DNA of 7,981 nucleotides from RGIG7111 sp036839975 (GCA_036839975.1 DAISVU010000030.1:1-7981); one strand, 5' to 3'. Shown: positions 1-6,500, counted from the stretch's first letter. Notes: generated from the letters alone by a model not told the origin. Program-made: numbers and translations.

Positions 1-49
1 TTTGTTGACTCCTTTCAGAGCCCTATATGTGTACAGGTTTTTGTCCGCA
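1..49 (-). promoter_or_regulatory. Possible 5' leader of a divergent gene starting just left of the window
   Basis: Read on the minus strand, the left end carries AAAGGAG (complement of 9-15), a strong Firmicutes Shine-Dalgarno, followed by only eight bases before the edge. A start codon immediately outside position 1 would be correctly spaced. No coding sequence of that gene is visible, so its identity is unknown. In conjugative elements a divergent gene here could be a mobilisation or regulatory gene, but that is a guess. The Shine-Dalgarno match could also be chance. Confidence 0.3.
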
Positions 50-74
50 CCCCCCCCCACTAATTTCAGAGTGG
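50..74. repeat. Nine-C run joined to a small inverted repeat
   Basis: Positions 50-58 are nine consecutive C, striking in such AT-rich DNA. The last two C belong to an inverted repeat, CCACT (57-61) and AGTGG (70-74), around an 8-base loop. It lies between the possible divergent leader on the left and the rightward promoter. A hairpin beside a homopolymer in an intergenic region of a conjugative element could be a protein-binding site or an oriT-like element, but no known nick site is recognised. A 5-bp stem is short enough to be chance. Confidence 0.35.
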
Positions 75-100
75 AAAAAATGCCCTAAAAGTGTTATAAT
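72..100 (+). promoter_or_regulatory. Extended -10 promoter for the abrB-like/nuclease cluster
   Basis: A perfect TATAAT (95-100) is preceded by TG with one base between (92-93), making an extended -10. TGGAAA (72-77) sits 17 bases upstream and matches 4 of 6 positions of the -35 consensus. Transcription would start near 107, about 30 bases before the ATG at 138. It is the best promoter in the left part of the window and probably drives the AbrB-like gene and the genes behind it. AbrB-like proteins often repress their own promoters, so an operator may overlap it; none was identified by eye. Confidence 0.65.
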
Positions 101-137
101 CTTTTTGTAGGGAAAGTAGGAAATTCGGAGGTGCTTT

Positions 138-323
138 ATGGCGGAAGTATTTATAGATAATGCGAAGGTTATGGCAAAAGGACAAGTTACCATTCCAAAG
201 AAAATTAGAGACATATTAGAAATTGAAAATGGAGATTATGTAACTTTTATAGTAGATGAGGGGAAAATACAAATTGTTAATTCAAAGACTTTCATCGAAG
301 ATAATATACAGAGTAGGAAATAA
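138..323 (+). CDS. AbrB/MazE/SpoVT-family DNA-binding protein
   Basis: The product is 61 residues, the usual size of a single swapped-hairpin AbrB domain protein. The signature KGQVTIPKKIR (residues 14-24) is the classic AbrB/MazE/SpoVT motif, followed by an LEIENGDYV-like turn and a VDEGKIQIVN strand, so the domain fills nearly the whole protein (about 5-48). The tail is short and charged. The ATG at 138 is supported by GGAGGTG at 127-133. Such proteins bind DNA as dimers and act as transition-state regulators or as antitoxins that repress their own operon. The next gene starts 33 bases after the stop on the same strand and encodes a nuclease-like protein, so a regulator or antitoxin role toward that partner is possible but not shown. 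No PIN or MazF toxin is present, which would be the usual partner. Confidence 0.88.
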   Translation: MAEVFIDNAKVMAKGQVTIPKKIRDILEIENGDYVTFIVDEGKIQIVNSKTFIEDNIQSRK

Positions 324-356
324 ATTGTAGATGTCAGATGCCGATAGGGGGAACTT

Positions 357-1403
357 ATGGATAAAGAAAAGACTTCTTTGCAAAATATAAACGCAGAGAA
401 AAACAACAATCCATTTGAAGAGATTGTTACGATTGTAGAAAATGCAAAAGATCGTGCATATAGAAAAGTTAATGAAGAGTTGATCTTAATGTATCAAGAG
501 ATAGGAAAATATATTAGTAAAAAAACTGAAGAAGCATCTTATGGCTCCGGATTTGTTGATAATGTGGCAGAATTTTTTTCGACAAACTATCCTGAGCTGA
601 AGGGATTTAATCGTAGAGGACTTTACAGAATGAAGCAATTCTACGAGTTATATAAAGATGATGAAAAAGTGTCACCACTGGTGACACAATTGAGTTGGAC
701 TAATCACTTGAAAATAATGTCAGCTTCTAAAAGCCAAGAAGAGAGAAGATTTTATATTGAATTGGCAGTAAAAGAAAGATATTCAAAGCGTGAGTTGGAA
801 AGGCAGATGGATAGTGGTTACTATGAACGCTTTATGCTTTCAAATGGCAATATGTTGCCGGCAATTCAAAAAGCAAAACAAGAAACACATAATTTATTTT
901 TAGACAAATATGTTTTAGAGTTCCTTGATGCACCAAAGGGTGGTAACGAAAGAGATTTTCAAAAATCAATACTTGAGAACTTGAAGAACTTTGTTTTAGA
1001 AATTGGAAAAGATTTTTCCTTTATAGGAAATGAGTATAGGGTACAGGTTGGAAATCATGACTATTACATCGACCTGTTATTTTATCATAGAGGACTGTCA
1101 TGCTTAGTTGCATTTGAACTCAAAATTGGAGAATTTAAGCCTGAATATATAGGAAAGATGAATCTCTATTTGGAAGCATTAGATAGAGAAATTAAGAAAC
1201 AAACGGAAAATCCAAGTGTCGGAGTTATTCTTTGTGCATCAAAAGATGATGAGGTTGTAGAATTTGCACTTAGCAGAAGTCTTTCACCAACAATGGTATC
1301 GGAATACACCTTAAAACTGATAGATAAAAATTTATTGCAGAAAAAGCTGAAAGAGTACACTGAAATTGCAGAGGAAAAAGTAGAAGCAAATGAGGAAAAA
1401 TGA
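357..1403 (+). CDS. YhcG/DUF1016-family PDDEXK nuclease
   Basis: The product is 348 residues, normal for the YhcG (DUF1016) family. The N-terminal helical domain (about residues 20-170) has the family hallmarks LMYQEIGKYI, GFNRRGLYRMKQFY and SPLVTQLSW. The C-terminal part (about 190-330) is a PDDEXK-type nuclease fold with Asp239 in the YYIDLLFYH strand and Glu254-Leu-Lys256 in AFELKIGEFKPEY, the expected catalytic D...ExK set, followed by a GKMNLYLEALD helix. The catalytic residues look intact, so it is probably an active metal-dependent DNA nuclease, though substrate and role of the family are poorly defined; links to restriction or defence have been proposed. The ATG at 357 follows AGGGGG at 346-351. 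The charged, Lys/Glu-rich C-terminus (about 330-348) is presumably flexible. It follows the AbrB-like gene closely and its TGA overlaps the start of a tiny ORF. Confidence 0.88.
   Translation: MDKEKTSLQNINAEKNNNPFEEIVTIVENAKDRAYRKVNEELILMYQEIGKYISKKTEEASYGSGFVDNVAEFFSTNYPELKGFNRRGLYRMKQFYELYKDDEKVSPLVTQLSWTNHLKIMSASKSQEERRFYIELAVKERYSKRELERQMDSGYYERFMLSNGNMLPAIQKAKQETHNLFLDKYVLEFLDAPKGGNERDFQKSILENLKNFVLEIGKDFSFIGNEYRVQVGNHDYYIDLLFYHRGLSCLVAFELKIGEFKPEYIGKMNLYLEALDREIKKQTENPSVGVILCASKDDEVVEFALSRSLSPTMVSEYTLKLIDKNLLQKKLKEYTEIAEEKVEANEEK
669..687. repeat. Near-perfect 19-bp palindrome inside the nuclease gene
   Basis: GTGTCACCA (669-677) and TGGTGACAC (679-687) are perfect 9-bp inverted arms around the single central base C678. 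The dyad is more GC-rich than its surroundings. It encodes part of the conserved VSPLVTQ stretch of the nuclease, so protein constraint may explain it. With one central base it is more plausible as a dimer-binding DNA site than as an RNA hairpin. No second copy was seen in the upstream promoter region. Confidence 0.4.
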
Positions 1404-1468
1404 AAAAGGAATACTATAGGAGAAGCTTTGATTTGCAGGCAATTAAGATGAAGAAAGGAGTGAAATGA
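1400..1468 (+). CDS. Possible 22-residue Lys/Arg-rich micro-ORF
   Basis: An ATG at 1400 overlaps the nuclease stop as ATGA and opens a 22-codon frame beginning MKKEYYRRSFDL. Its TGA at 1466-1468 overlaps the ATGATG at the start of the methyltransferase. GAGG at 1392-1395 gives a weak ribosome binding site four bases upstream. The peptide is strongly basic and resembles no family I know. The double stop/start overlap is typical of translational coupling, so it may serve to carry ribosomes from the nuclease to the methyltransferase, or be the remnant of a deleted gene, or be chance in a 60-base gap. Confidence 0.3.
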   Translation: MKKEYYRRSFDLQAIKMKKGVK

Positions 1469-2274
1469 TGAGTGTTGAAAGCATACTAAATGGTGTGGAA
1501 GATACCCTGTATATCCCGCTTGTAGGAAGAATATATGCAACAAAAAAGTTCCCTGAATTTTTCTATGATGAAAAGGCTTTATCCTTAGAGTCACATATAC
1601 CGACAGACAGCATAGACAAAAACAGCAACGAATATTTTTATATGGCGAGTGTTTGTAGACAACAGACAATAGATGAAAAGATAATAAGTTTTCTTAAAGA
1701 TAATCCTGATGGAAATGTAGTGTTTTTAGGTGCAGGCTTAGAAACTGCTTATCATCGTATAGGAAATAAAACTGCCAACTTTTATCAAGTAGATTTGCCG
1801 AGTGTTATCGAAATTAGGAAAAGAGTGCTTGGAAATGGCAATAACGAAAATTTTATTTCAGGTGATATGTTCAGGCTTGATTGGATTAAAGAAATAGATA
1901 CAACACTTCCAACACTGATTTCTGTTTCGGGTGTTTATCAGTATTTTGATGAGTCTAAAATTATAGAGATGATTAAAAAGATGAAAGCTCAAATTCCTAA
2001 TGGAGAATTAGTCTTTGATGCTACAAATTCTAAAGGGTTAAAACTTGCCAACAAATATGTGAAGAAAACGGGAAATACAAATGCACAAATGTATTTTAGT
2101 GTAGATAGCCCAAAAGAATTTGCAAAGTACACGAACAGCAAGCTTTTAGAAGTAGATGGATTTTCCCAAAAGGCATTAAAGGATTGTCATGGATTAAAGT
2201 TAAGTACAAAAATATATATGTATTTTGCAGATAGATGGAACAGGACACTGGTTGTACATTTAAGATTTAACTGA
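1468..2274 (+). CDS. Class I SAM-dependent methyltransferase, LCM (leucine carboxyl methyltransferase)-like family
   Basis: The product is 268 residues from the ATG at 1468. I prefer this over the adjoining ATG at 1465 because AAAGGAG (1454-1460) is then 7 rather than 4 bases away. A Rossmann methyltransferase core is visible: motif I VVFLGAGLET with Gly88 and Gly90, the acidic end of strand 2 in VDLP (Asp109), GDMFRLDW around Asp133, and SGVYQYFDE after strand 4. This layout, with an N-terminal substrate-binding extension, matches the LCM/TcmP-like O-methyltransferases, which methylate carboxyl or hydroxyl groups of small molecules or proteins. No NPPY-type DNA methylase motif is present, so it is unlikely to be a restriction-type partner for the upstream nuclease. 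The substrate cannot be inferred. It follows the nuclease by 64 bases and is probably cotranscribed. It ends in tandem stops (TGA TAG). Confidence 0.82.
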   Translation: MSVESILNGVEDTLYIPLVGRIYATKKFPEFFYDEKALSLESHIPTDSIDKNSNEYFYMASVCRQQTIDEKIISFLKDNPDGNVVFLGAGLETAYHRIGNKTANFYQVDLPSVIEIRKRVLGNGNNENFISGDMFRLDWIKEIDTTLPTLISVSGVYQYFDESKIIEMIKKMKAQIPNGELVFDATNSKGLKLANKYVKKTGNTNAQMYFSVDSPKEFAKYTNSKLLEVDGFSQKALKDCHGLKLSTKIYMYFADRWNRTLVVHLRFN

Positions 2275-2280
2275 TAGAAT
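2252..2280 (+). promoter_or_regulatory. Candidate promoter for the large ArdC-like/methylase gene
   Basis: TTGTAC (2252-2257) and TAGAAT (2275-2280) are separated by exactly 17 bases. The -10 matches 5 of 6 positions; the -35 matches only the TTG. It overlaps the end of the methyltransferase gene and would start a leader of about 120 bases ahead of the ATG at 2409, containing the attenuator-like hairpins. AT-rich DNA produces such matches often, so this is tentative; readthrough from upstream genes is the alternative. Confidence 0.35.
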
Positions 2281-2342
2281 TTTCTATATATTTAACAGGA
2301 ACATATTAAACTTAATTTAAATAGCAGTAAGTTGCAATACAC

Positions 2343-2383
2343 AGATTTTAGAGGTGATTAGAGTAAAATCTAACACCTTTTTT
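2343..2383 (+). terminator. Intrinsic terminator with competing hairpin (attenuator-like leader)
   Basis: A stem pairs AGGTG+TTAGA (2352-2362, A2357 bulged) with TCTAA+CACCT (2369-2378), closing the loop GTAAAA, and runs directly into six T (2378-2383). This is a good rho-independent terminator, 26 bases before the ATG of the large gene and before its ribosome binding site. Just upstream, AGATTTTA (2343-2350) is perfectly complementary to TAAAATCT (2364-2371), which includes part of the terminator's right arm, so the two structures exclude each other. A very short TTG-started frame (2332-2361) ends inside the left arm, but its ribosome binding site is poor. The arrangement suggests either the end of the upstream operon or, more likely given its position in the leader, conditional attenuation of the large gene. 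Confidence 0.7.
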
Positions 2384-2408
2384 GTTTGTAAAAAAGAAGG
2401 AGGTAAAA

Positions 2409-3410
2409 ATGCGAATAAATGATTTTCATAACATTTTGGAGCTTGTAAAACAAGATGTTTTGCAAAGTGAAGTAGAATATCTAAAGCTCCTAAAAGTTGT
2501 CGGAAACAATCAGAGATATGACTTTAGAAGTCAATTAAGTATCTATGATAGAAATCCTGAAGCGACAGCCTGTGCCAAGTTCGATTATTGGAGGGAACGA
2601 TTTAACCGAACCGTTATGCGAGGACAAAAAGGTATTCCAATCTTAGAGGACTATGGCACATACAAAAAAGTGGACTATACCTTTGATATAGCTCAGACAG
2701 TTTCAAGAAACAGGGATGTCAATGAAGTAAATCTTTGGAAGTTTGACAAAGAAGACCATAGGGATGTCTTAAAGGAAATGATAAAAAGTGAGGGATATGA
2801 GGAAAGTGAAAGCATCTTAGAAAATATCTTTTCTTTAAGCAGGCTTTACAGTGATGAAAAGATAGATAGCCTTATGAATGAGCTTAGAATAGCAGATGAA
2901 GATAGAATATCTTTTACAAAGTTTGTGAGGGACTCAATAAGCTATGCCATAGCTTCAAGGTTTCAGCTTGATTATCCTATGGATAGTGAACTTTTAAGAG
3001 AGAATTTTACAAGACTTGACAGCATATCCCTTATGAGTCTTGGTGAAACCATATCGGATATTAGCAGCACAGTCATTGATCAGACGATTCAAAAGAGCAA
3101 AGAGATTGAGCTTCAAAAAGAAGTTTTAAGAGGTAAAGAAGCAGGATATAATAAGATTAAAGAAGAAATTAAAGGAGGAGAGGAAAATGTACTTCGACGA
3201 GATGATAAGGAAAGAATTAGTGAAAACGAGCGAGTTCTCCGAAATGGAGAGTACGGACGAGATAATAGAGAAAATCAGGGAGAATACACTAAACAGTTTG
3301 GAGGAACAGACGGACTTTATAACGGAATTCCCGAATCCGACTTACGCAGTGATGAGACTGAATTATTTAGCGGAGAGCGAGGAACAGAAGCATTTCGAGA
3401 TGTTAGTTGA
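2409..3410 (+). CDS. ArdC/LtrC-like N-terminal part of a large polyvalent methylase-helicase, ended by an internal TGA
   Basis: From the ATG at 2409 the frame runs 333 codons to a TGA at 3408-3410. AAGGAGGT at 2397-2404 supports this ATG; a TTG 27 bases upstream lies in the terminator T-run and is unlikely. Residues about 20-110 contain SQLSIYDRNPEATACAKF and VMRGQKGIPILE, the signature of the ArdC/LtrC-like domain that opens the huge ICE-encoded methylase-helicase proteins. Residues about 110-245 are the helical continuation usual in the family (DSISYAIASRFQLD, LGETISDISSTV). From about 250 the sequence becomes low-complexity Glu/Arg/Gly/Asn/Asp-rich linker. ArdC proteins bind single-stranded DNA and can protect incoming DNA from restriction. 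The family is normally far longer, and the same frame stays open after the TGA to the window edge, so this is the N-terminal fragment of an interrupted gene. The fragment could still fold as a stand-alone ArdC-like protein. Confidence 0.8.
   Translation: MRINDFHNILELVKQDVLQSEVEYLKLLKVVGNNQRYDFRSQLSIYDRNPEATACAKFDYWRERFNRTVMRGQKGIPILEDYGTYKKVDYTFDIAQTVSRNRDVNEVNLWKFDKEDHRDVLKEMIKSEGYEESESILENIFSLSRLYSDEKIDSLMNELRIADEDRISFTKFVRDSISYAIASRFQLDYPMDSELLRENFTRLDSISLMSLGETISDISSTVIDQTIQKSKEIELQKEVLRGKEAGYNKIKEEIKGGEENVLRRDDKERISENERVLRNGEYGRDNRENQGEYTKQFGGTDGLYNGIPESDLRSDETELFSGERGTEAFRDVS
3171..3178 (+). promoter_or_regulatory. Strong internal Shine-Dalgarno for the embedded TnpV-like gene
   Basis: AAAGGAGG lies inside the large gene, eight bases before the ATG at 3187. 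It is as good as the sites of the window's main genes. In the large frame it encodes Lys-Gly-Gly within a charged linker. Near-ideal sequence and spacing directly before an ORF in another frame supports real internal initiation. Confidence 0.7.
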
Positions 3411-3597
3411 TCTATACAAGGAGAAGAAACTGACAAATCACCTGATGGATATTCAGAAACAAGCAATTCAGTTTATGAGAACAGAGAAACCGAAGCTGAT
3501 GTCAGCTTGGAAGATAGAGAGCGAGGAAAGTCCACAGTACAAAGCGATGATCTCAGCTCTAAAGGAAATGACCATCAAGGAAATAGTGGAAATCTAA
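3187..3597 (+). CDS. TnpV-like protein encoded in the +1 frame inside the large gene (overlapping gene)
   Basis: This complete 136-codon ORF lies wholly within the large gene in the +1 frame. It has its own AAAGGAGG eight bases before the ATG and ends in TAA. Residues about 45-136 follow the TnpV pattern known from conjugative and mobilisable elements: TYAVMRLNYLAE, then HFEMLVDLYKEKKLTNHL, a Gln/Ala-containing helix (MDIQKQAIQFM), and a final helix with KAMISALKEMTIKEIVEI resembling the conserved NSIRxxAEEIVxxEL ending. Residues 1-44 are an acidic helical extension. Composition is that of a folded helical protein, with regular Leu/Ile/Met, whereas the large frame over the same bases is low-complexity. 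The biochemical role of TnpV proteins is unknown to me. It probably shares the large gene's transcript. The family match is by eye; the ORF as a real gene is better supported than its exact family. Confidence 0.75.
   Translation: MYFDEMIRKELVKTSEFSEMESTDEIIEKIRENTLNSLEEQTDFITEFPNPTYAVMRLNYLAESEEQKHFEMLVDLYKEKKLTNHLMDIQKQAIQFMRTEKPKLMSAWKIESEESPQYKAMISALKEMTIKEIVEI
3408..3410 (+). other. In-frame TGA interrupting the large gene, silent in the overlapping frame
   Basis: TGA at codon 334 of the frame starting at 2409 is the only stop in that frame up to 7981. Base 3408 is the third base of a GTT Val codon in the TnpV-like frame, so C, A or G there would give Arg, Arg or Gly in the large protein with no change to the other. 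TGA acts as a real stop elsewhere (the nuclease ends in TGA, the methyltransferase in TGA TAG) and Trp is encoded by TGG, so a recoded genetic code is unlikely. Confidence 0.85.
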
Positions 3598-6500
3598 AAG
3601 AAAATACCAAGGTAGGGATAAGAGAAGCTGAAAAGGCTTCTTTTTCTTTGCCTGAAGAAACATACGGGCAGATAAGCCTTACTATTCCACTAACTGAGAA
3701 GGATATAGATACCATCCTTATTAACGGAGGAAATCATGATGGCGGGAGACTTCCTATTATCGCTGAGTTCTCTAAAGATAAGAGGATAGGAAAATTGGGA
3801 GAATACCTCAAAGATACCTTTAAAGGGGGGAACGGATTTTACATTGATGAAAAAGAAGTATCTTCCTGGTATTCGGATAAAGGTATTCATTTAGCTTACG
3901 GAACATCGGCAAGAGAAGATGATACGCAAATTTTAAGCTGGAGTGATGCTGCAAGTAAGATAAATGAGCTTTTAGAAAATGGAGAGTTTGCCATAAATGT
4001 AGAATTTTCTGAGGCTCTTGACTATGAAAGAGATCGGATTTCAGAATCCTTATGGTATCTAACGCATGATTTAAGCGAAGAAGGAAAGGCACAGGGATAT
4101 TTTGAACTACTAAAAACAAGTGGAGGAGGCTTTCCGGAAGAAACGAAAAGATTATCTGAAGCATTAAAAAATCCTGAATATCTGAAAGAAACAATCAGGG
4201 AATACGAAAGATTTTTAGAAGGATACAAAGAAAACAGAGATGTACTAAGGTTTCATTATCACAAGGTTGACAGCCTTTATCAGAGACTCAAGGAATTTGA
4301 ACTGCCACGAAAGGAGTACAGTACCAATCTGACAGAACTTCCGAAGGTAAAGCTCTTTATTACAGAAGATGAAGTCCTTGAAAGCCTTTCAAGAGGAAGC
4401 GGCGTTGATAGAGGAAAAGAACGAATCACCAAGTTTTTTAAAGAAAATCATACGCTTCAGGAAAAAGCGAACTTCTTAAAAGACGAATATGGAATCGGAG
4501 GACATTCCCATGCGGTTTCAGGGGCAATGGGAAGTGATGAATGGCACGATGCAAAGGGACTTAAATTACAGAAGAATGATTGTAATGATGTGTTCCTTAC
4601 TTGGTCAAGTGTGGCAAAGCATATCGATGAGCTGCTTTCTAAAAATCTCTATATTGAAGAAACGGAAATAGGAAGTAAGGCAGAGATAGAAGAACCACAA
4701 TATTATTCCAAAGATGATCCTGAAAACTTAATGACAGATGAAATGCTTGAAAGAGTACCGGAGCTTTACGCACAGGAGGATGTAGCTTTAGCGGATAAGC
4801 AGGTTCATGCTGCATATATTATTCCCTTTAGAAGTAACTGGACTTGGTATATGACGGAGTATGACAGGGAAAGCGGCGATGCCTTTGGACTTGTGCTTGG
4901 GATTGAGCCTGAATGGGGATATTTTAATCTTGAGGAGTTGAAAGAACTAAACGCACAAAGGCTCATTTTAGAAGATTTTCCAAAGACCTTTAGAGAACTT
5001 AAAGACAGTGAACTTAAAAAGCAGATGGATGAGCAGGAGCTTCAGTTTGTCTTTAATGGAGAACTTAGCTTTGAAGATAAAGTAGAGCTTGAAGCACCTG
5101 AAGAAACAGAAGAAGCTACAAAGCGTGATACAGTTCAAGCTACCTTATTTGATTACCTCAAAGAAAAAGAAGAAGTAGAACTGAATGAAAAAGAGGACAG
5201 CCTTTTAGAAGAGTTTGCAGTTAAAGCAGGCGATACCGTCTATTTTAATCATGAAGAATACAAAGTCAGAAAAATTTCTAAGAATGAAATCACAGGAAGA
5301 TATGATTTGTGGCTTGATCCTAATAGATCCGGAAATCATCAGATACCGATTGTAGCTTTTGAAGATAATGAGGACTTGCTGAATAAAATAAGTCTTGAAA
5401 GACCGCACTTTATTGTCGGTGATGAAGTTAAATACAAGGACAAAGACCATACCATAACACGCTTTGATGATATGGGAAAGAACCTAAATACGGTAACGGT
5501 GAAGGACAACACCGAGTATTTTGATGGGATGATAACAGGCTCCGATGTCATTCCTTATCGTCTGGAAAGCGACCTTGAGAGGGTATTTGAAAACCTGACA
5601 TATAAACAGCCAGAGCAGACTACTGAAGAAATTCAAATAAGGAAAGCGGAAGCTCATAACTTTAAAATTACAGAAGAAACGCTCCCTGAAAAGTTAAGTC
5701 CAAACGAAAGATTAAATCAAAACCTTGAAGCAATTTCCATGCTTAACCGCATTGAAAGCGGACAAAGAGAGCTTGATAGTACAGATCAGGAAGTCTTGGC
5801 AAAGTATGTCGGCTGGGGCGGACTTTCCGAAGTATTTGATGAAGAAAGAGGTGGTCAATGGAAAGAAGTAAGAGTGTTTTTAAAAGAAAATCTATCACAG
5901 GCAGAATACGAAGCTGCAAGAGAATCTACATTAACGAGCTTTTACACACCGAAAACAGTGATTGACAGTATCTACTCTACCCTGTCAGGAATGGGCTTTA
6001 AAAGTGGTAATATCTTAGAGCCGTCAATGGGCATCGGAAACTTTATCGGCAATCTTCCTGATGAAATGAAAAAGTCCAAGTTTTATGGTGTGGAGCTTGA
6101 CTCCGTAAGCGGTCGAATCGGAAAGCTCTTATATCCTGAAAGTGAAGTGCAGATTAAGGGACTTGAAGAAACTTCATTTTCCAATAACTTCTTTGATGCG
6201 GTTATCGGCAATGTACCCTTTGGAGAATATAAGGTAAATGACAGGGAGTATAACAAGAATAACTTCCTTATTCACGATTATTTCTTTGCCAAGTCCATTG
6301 ATAAAGTAAGAAATGGTGGTGTTATCGCCTTTATCACATCTTCAGGCACAATGGATAAAAAGGACGAAAGTGTCAGACGCTATATTGCAGCAAGAGCAGA
6401 GTTTTTAGGAGCAATCAGACTTCCGAATGATACCTTTAAGGGTGTTGCCGGAACGGAAGTAACATCGGACATTATTTTCCTAAAGAAAAGGGACAGTATC

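Noticed and set aside
23..214. 63-codon minus-strand reading frame at the left end
   Set aside because: It runs across the rightward promoter and the start of the AbrB-like gene and has no recognisable product.
1166..1669. 167-codon minus-strand reading frame
   Set aside because: It lies opposite the nuclease 3' end and the methyltransferase 5' end, both well supported; its product is Ser/Phe/Cys/His-rich antisense sequence with no recognisable domain.
2382..2408. TTG at 2382 as the start of the large gene
   Set aside because: It lies in the terminator T-run with no ribosome binding site upstream; the ATG at 2409 follows AAGGAGGT at good spacing.
3408..3410. TGA as selenocysteine, Trp or a programmed readthrough site
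   Set aside because: TGA ends other genes here and TGG encodes Trp. The following codons (TCT ATA) are not the CTA readthrough context and no stable hairpin was seen just downstream. Low-level readthrough cannot be excluded.
3690..4228. Three overlapping minus-strand reading frames (66, 124 and 68 codons)
   Set aside because: They are antisense to the continuous large frame, overlap each other and look like Phe/Leu/Ser-rich shadow translations.
4489..4671. 60-codon plus-strand reading frame in the +1 frame of the large gene
   Set aside because: Unlike the TnpV-like ORF it has no good ribosome binding site, it covers a structured domain of the large protein and its product resembles no family.
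5205..5551. Two minus-strand reading frames (81 and 70 codons)
   Set aside because: Antisense to the large gene, mutually overlapping and without domain signals.
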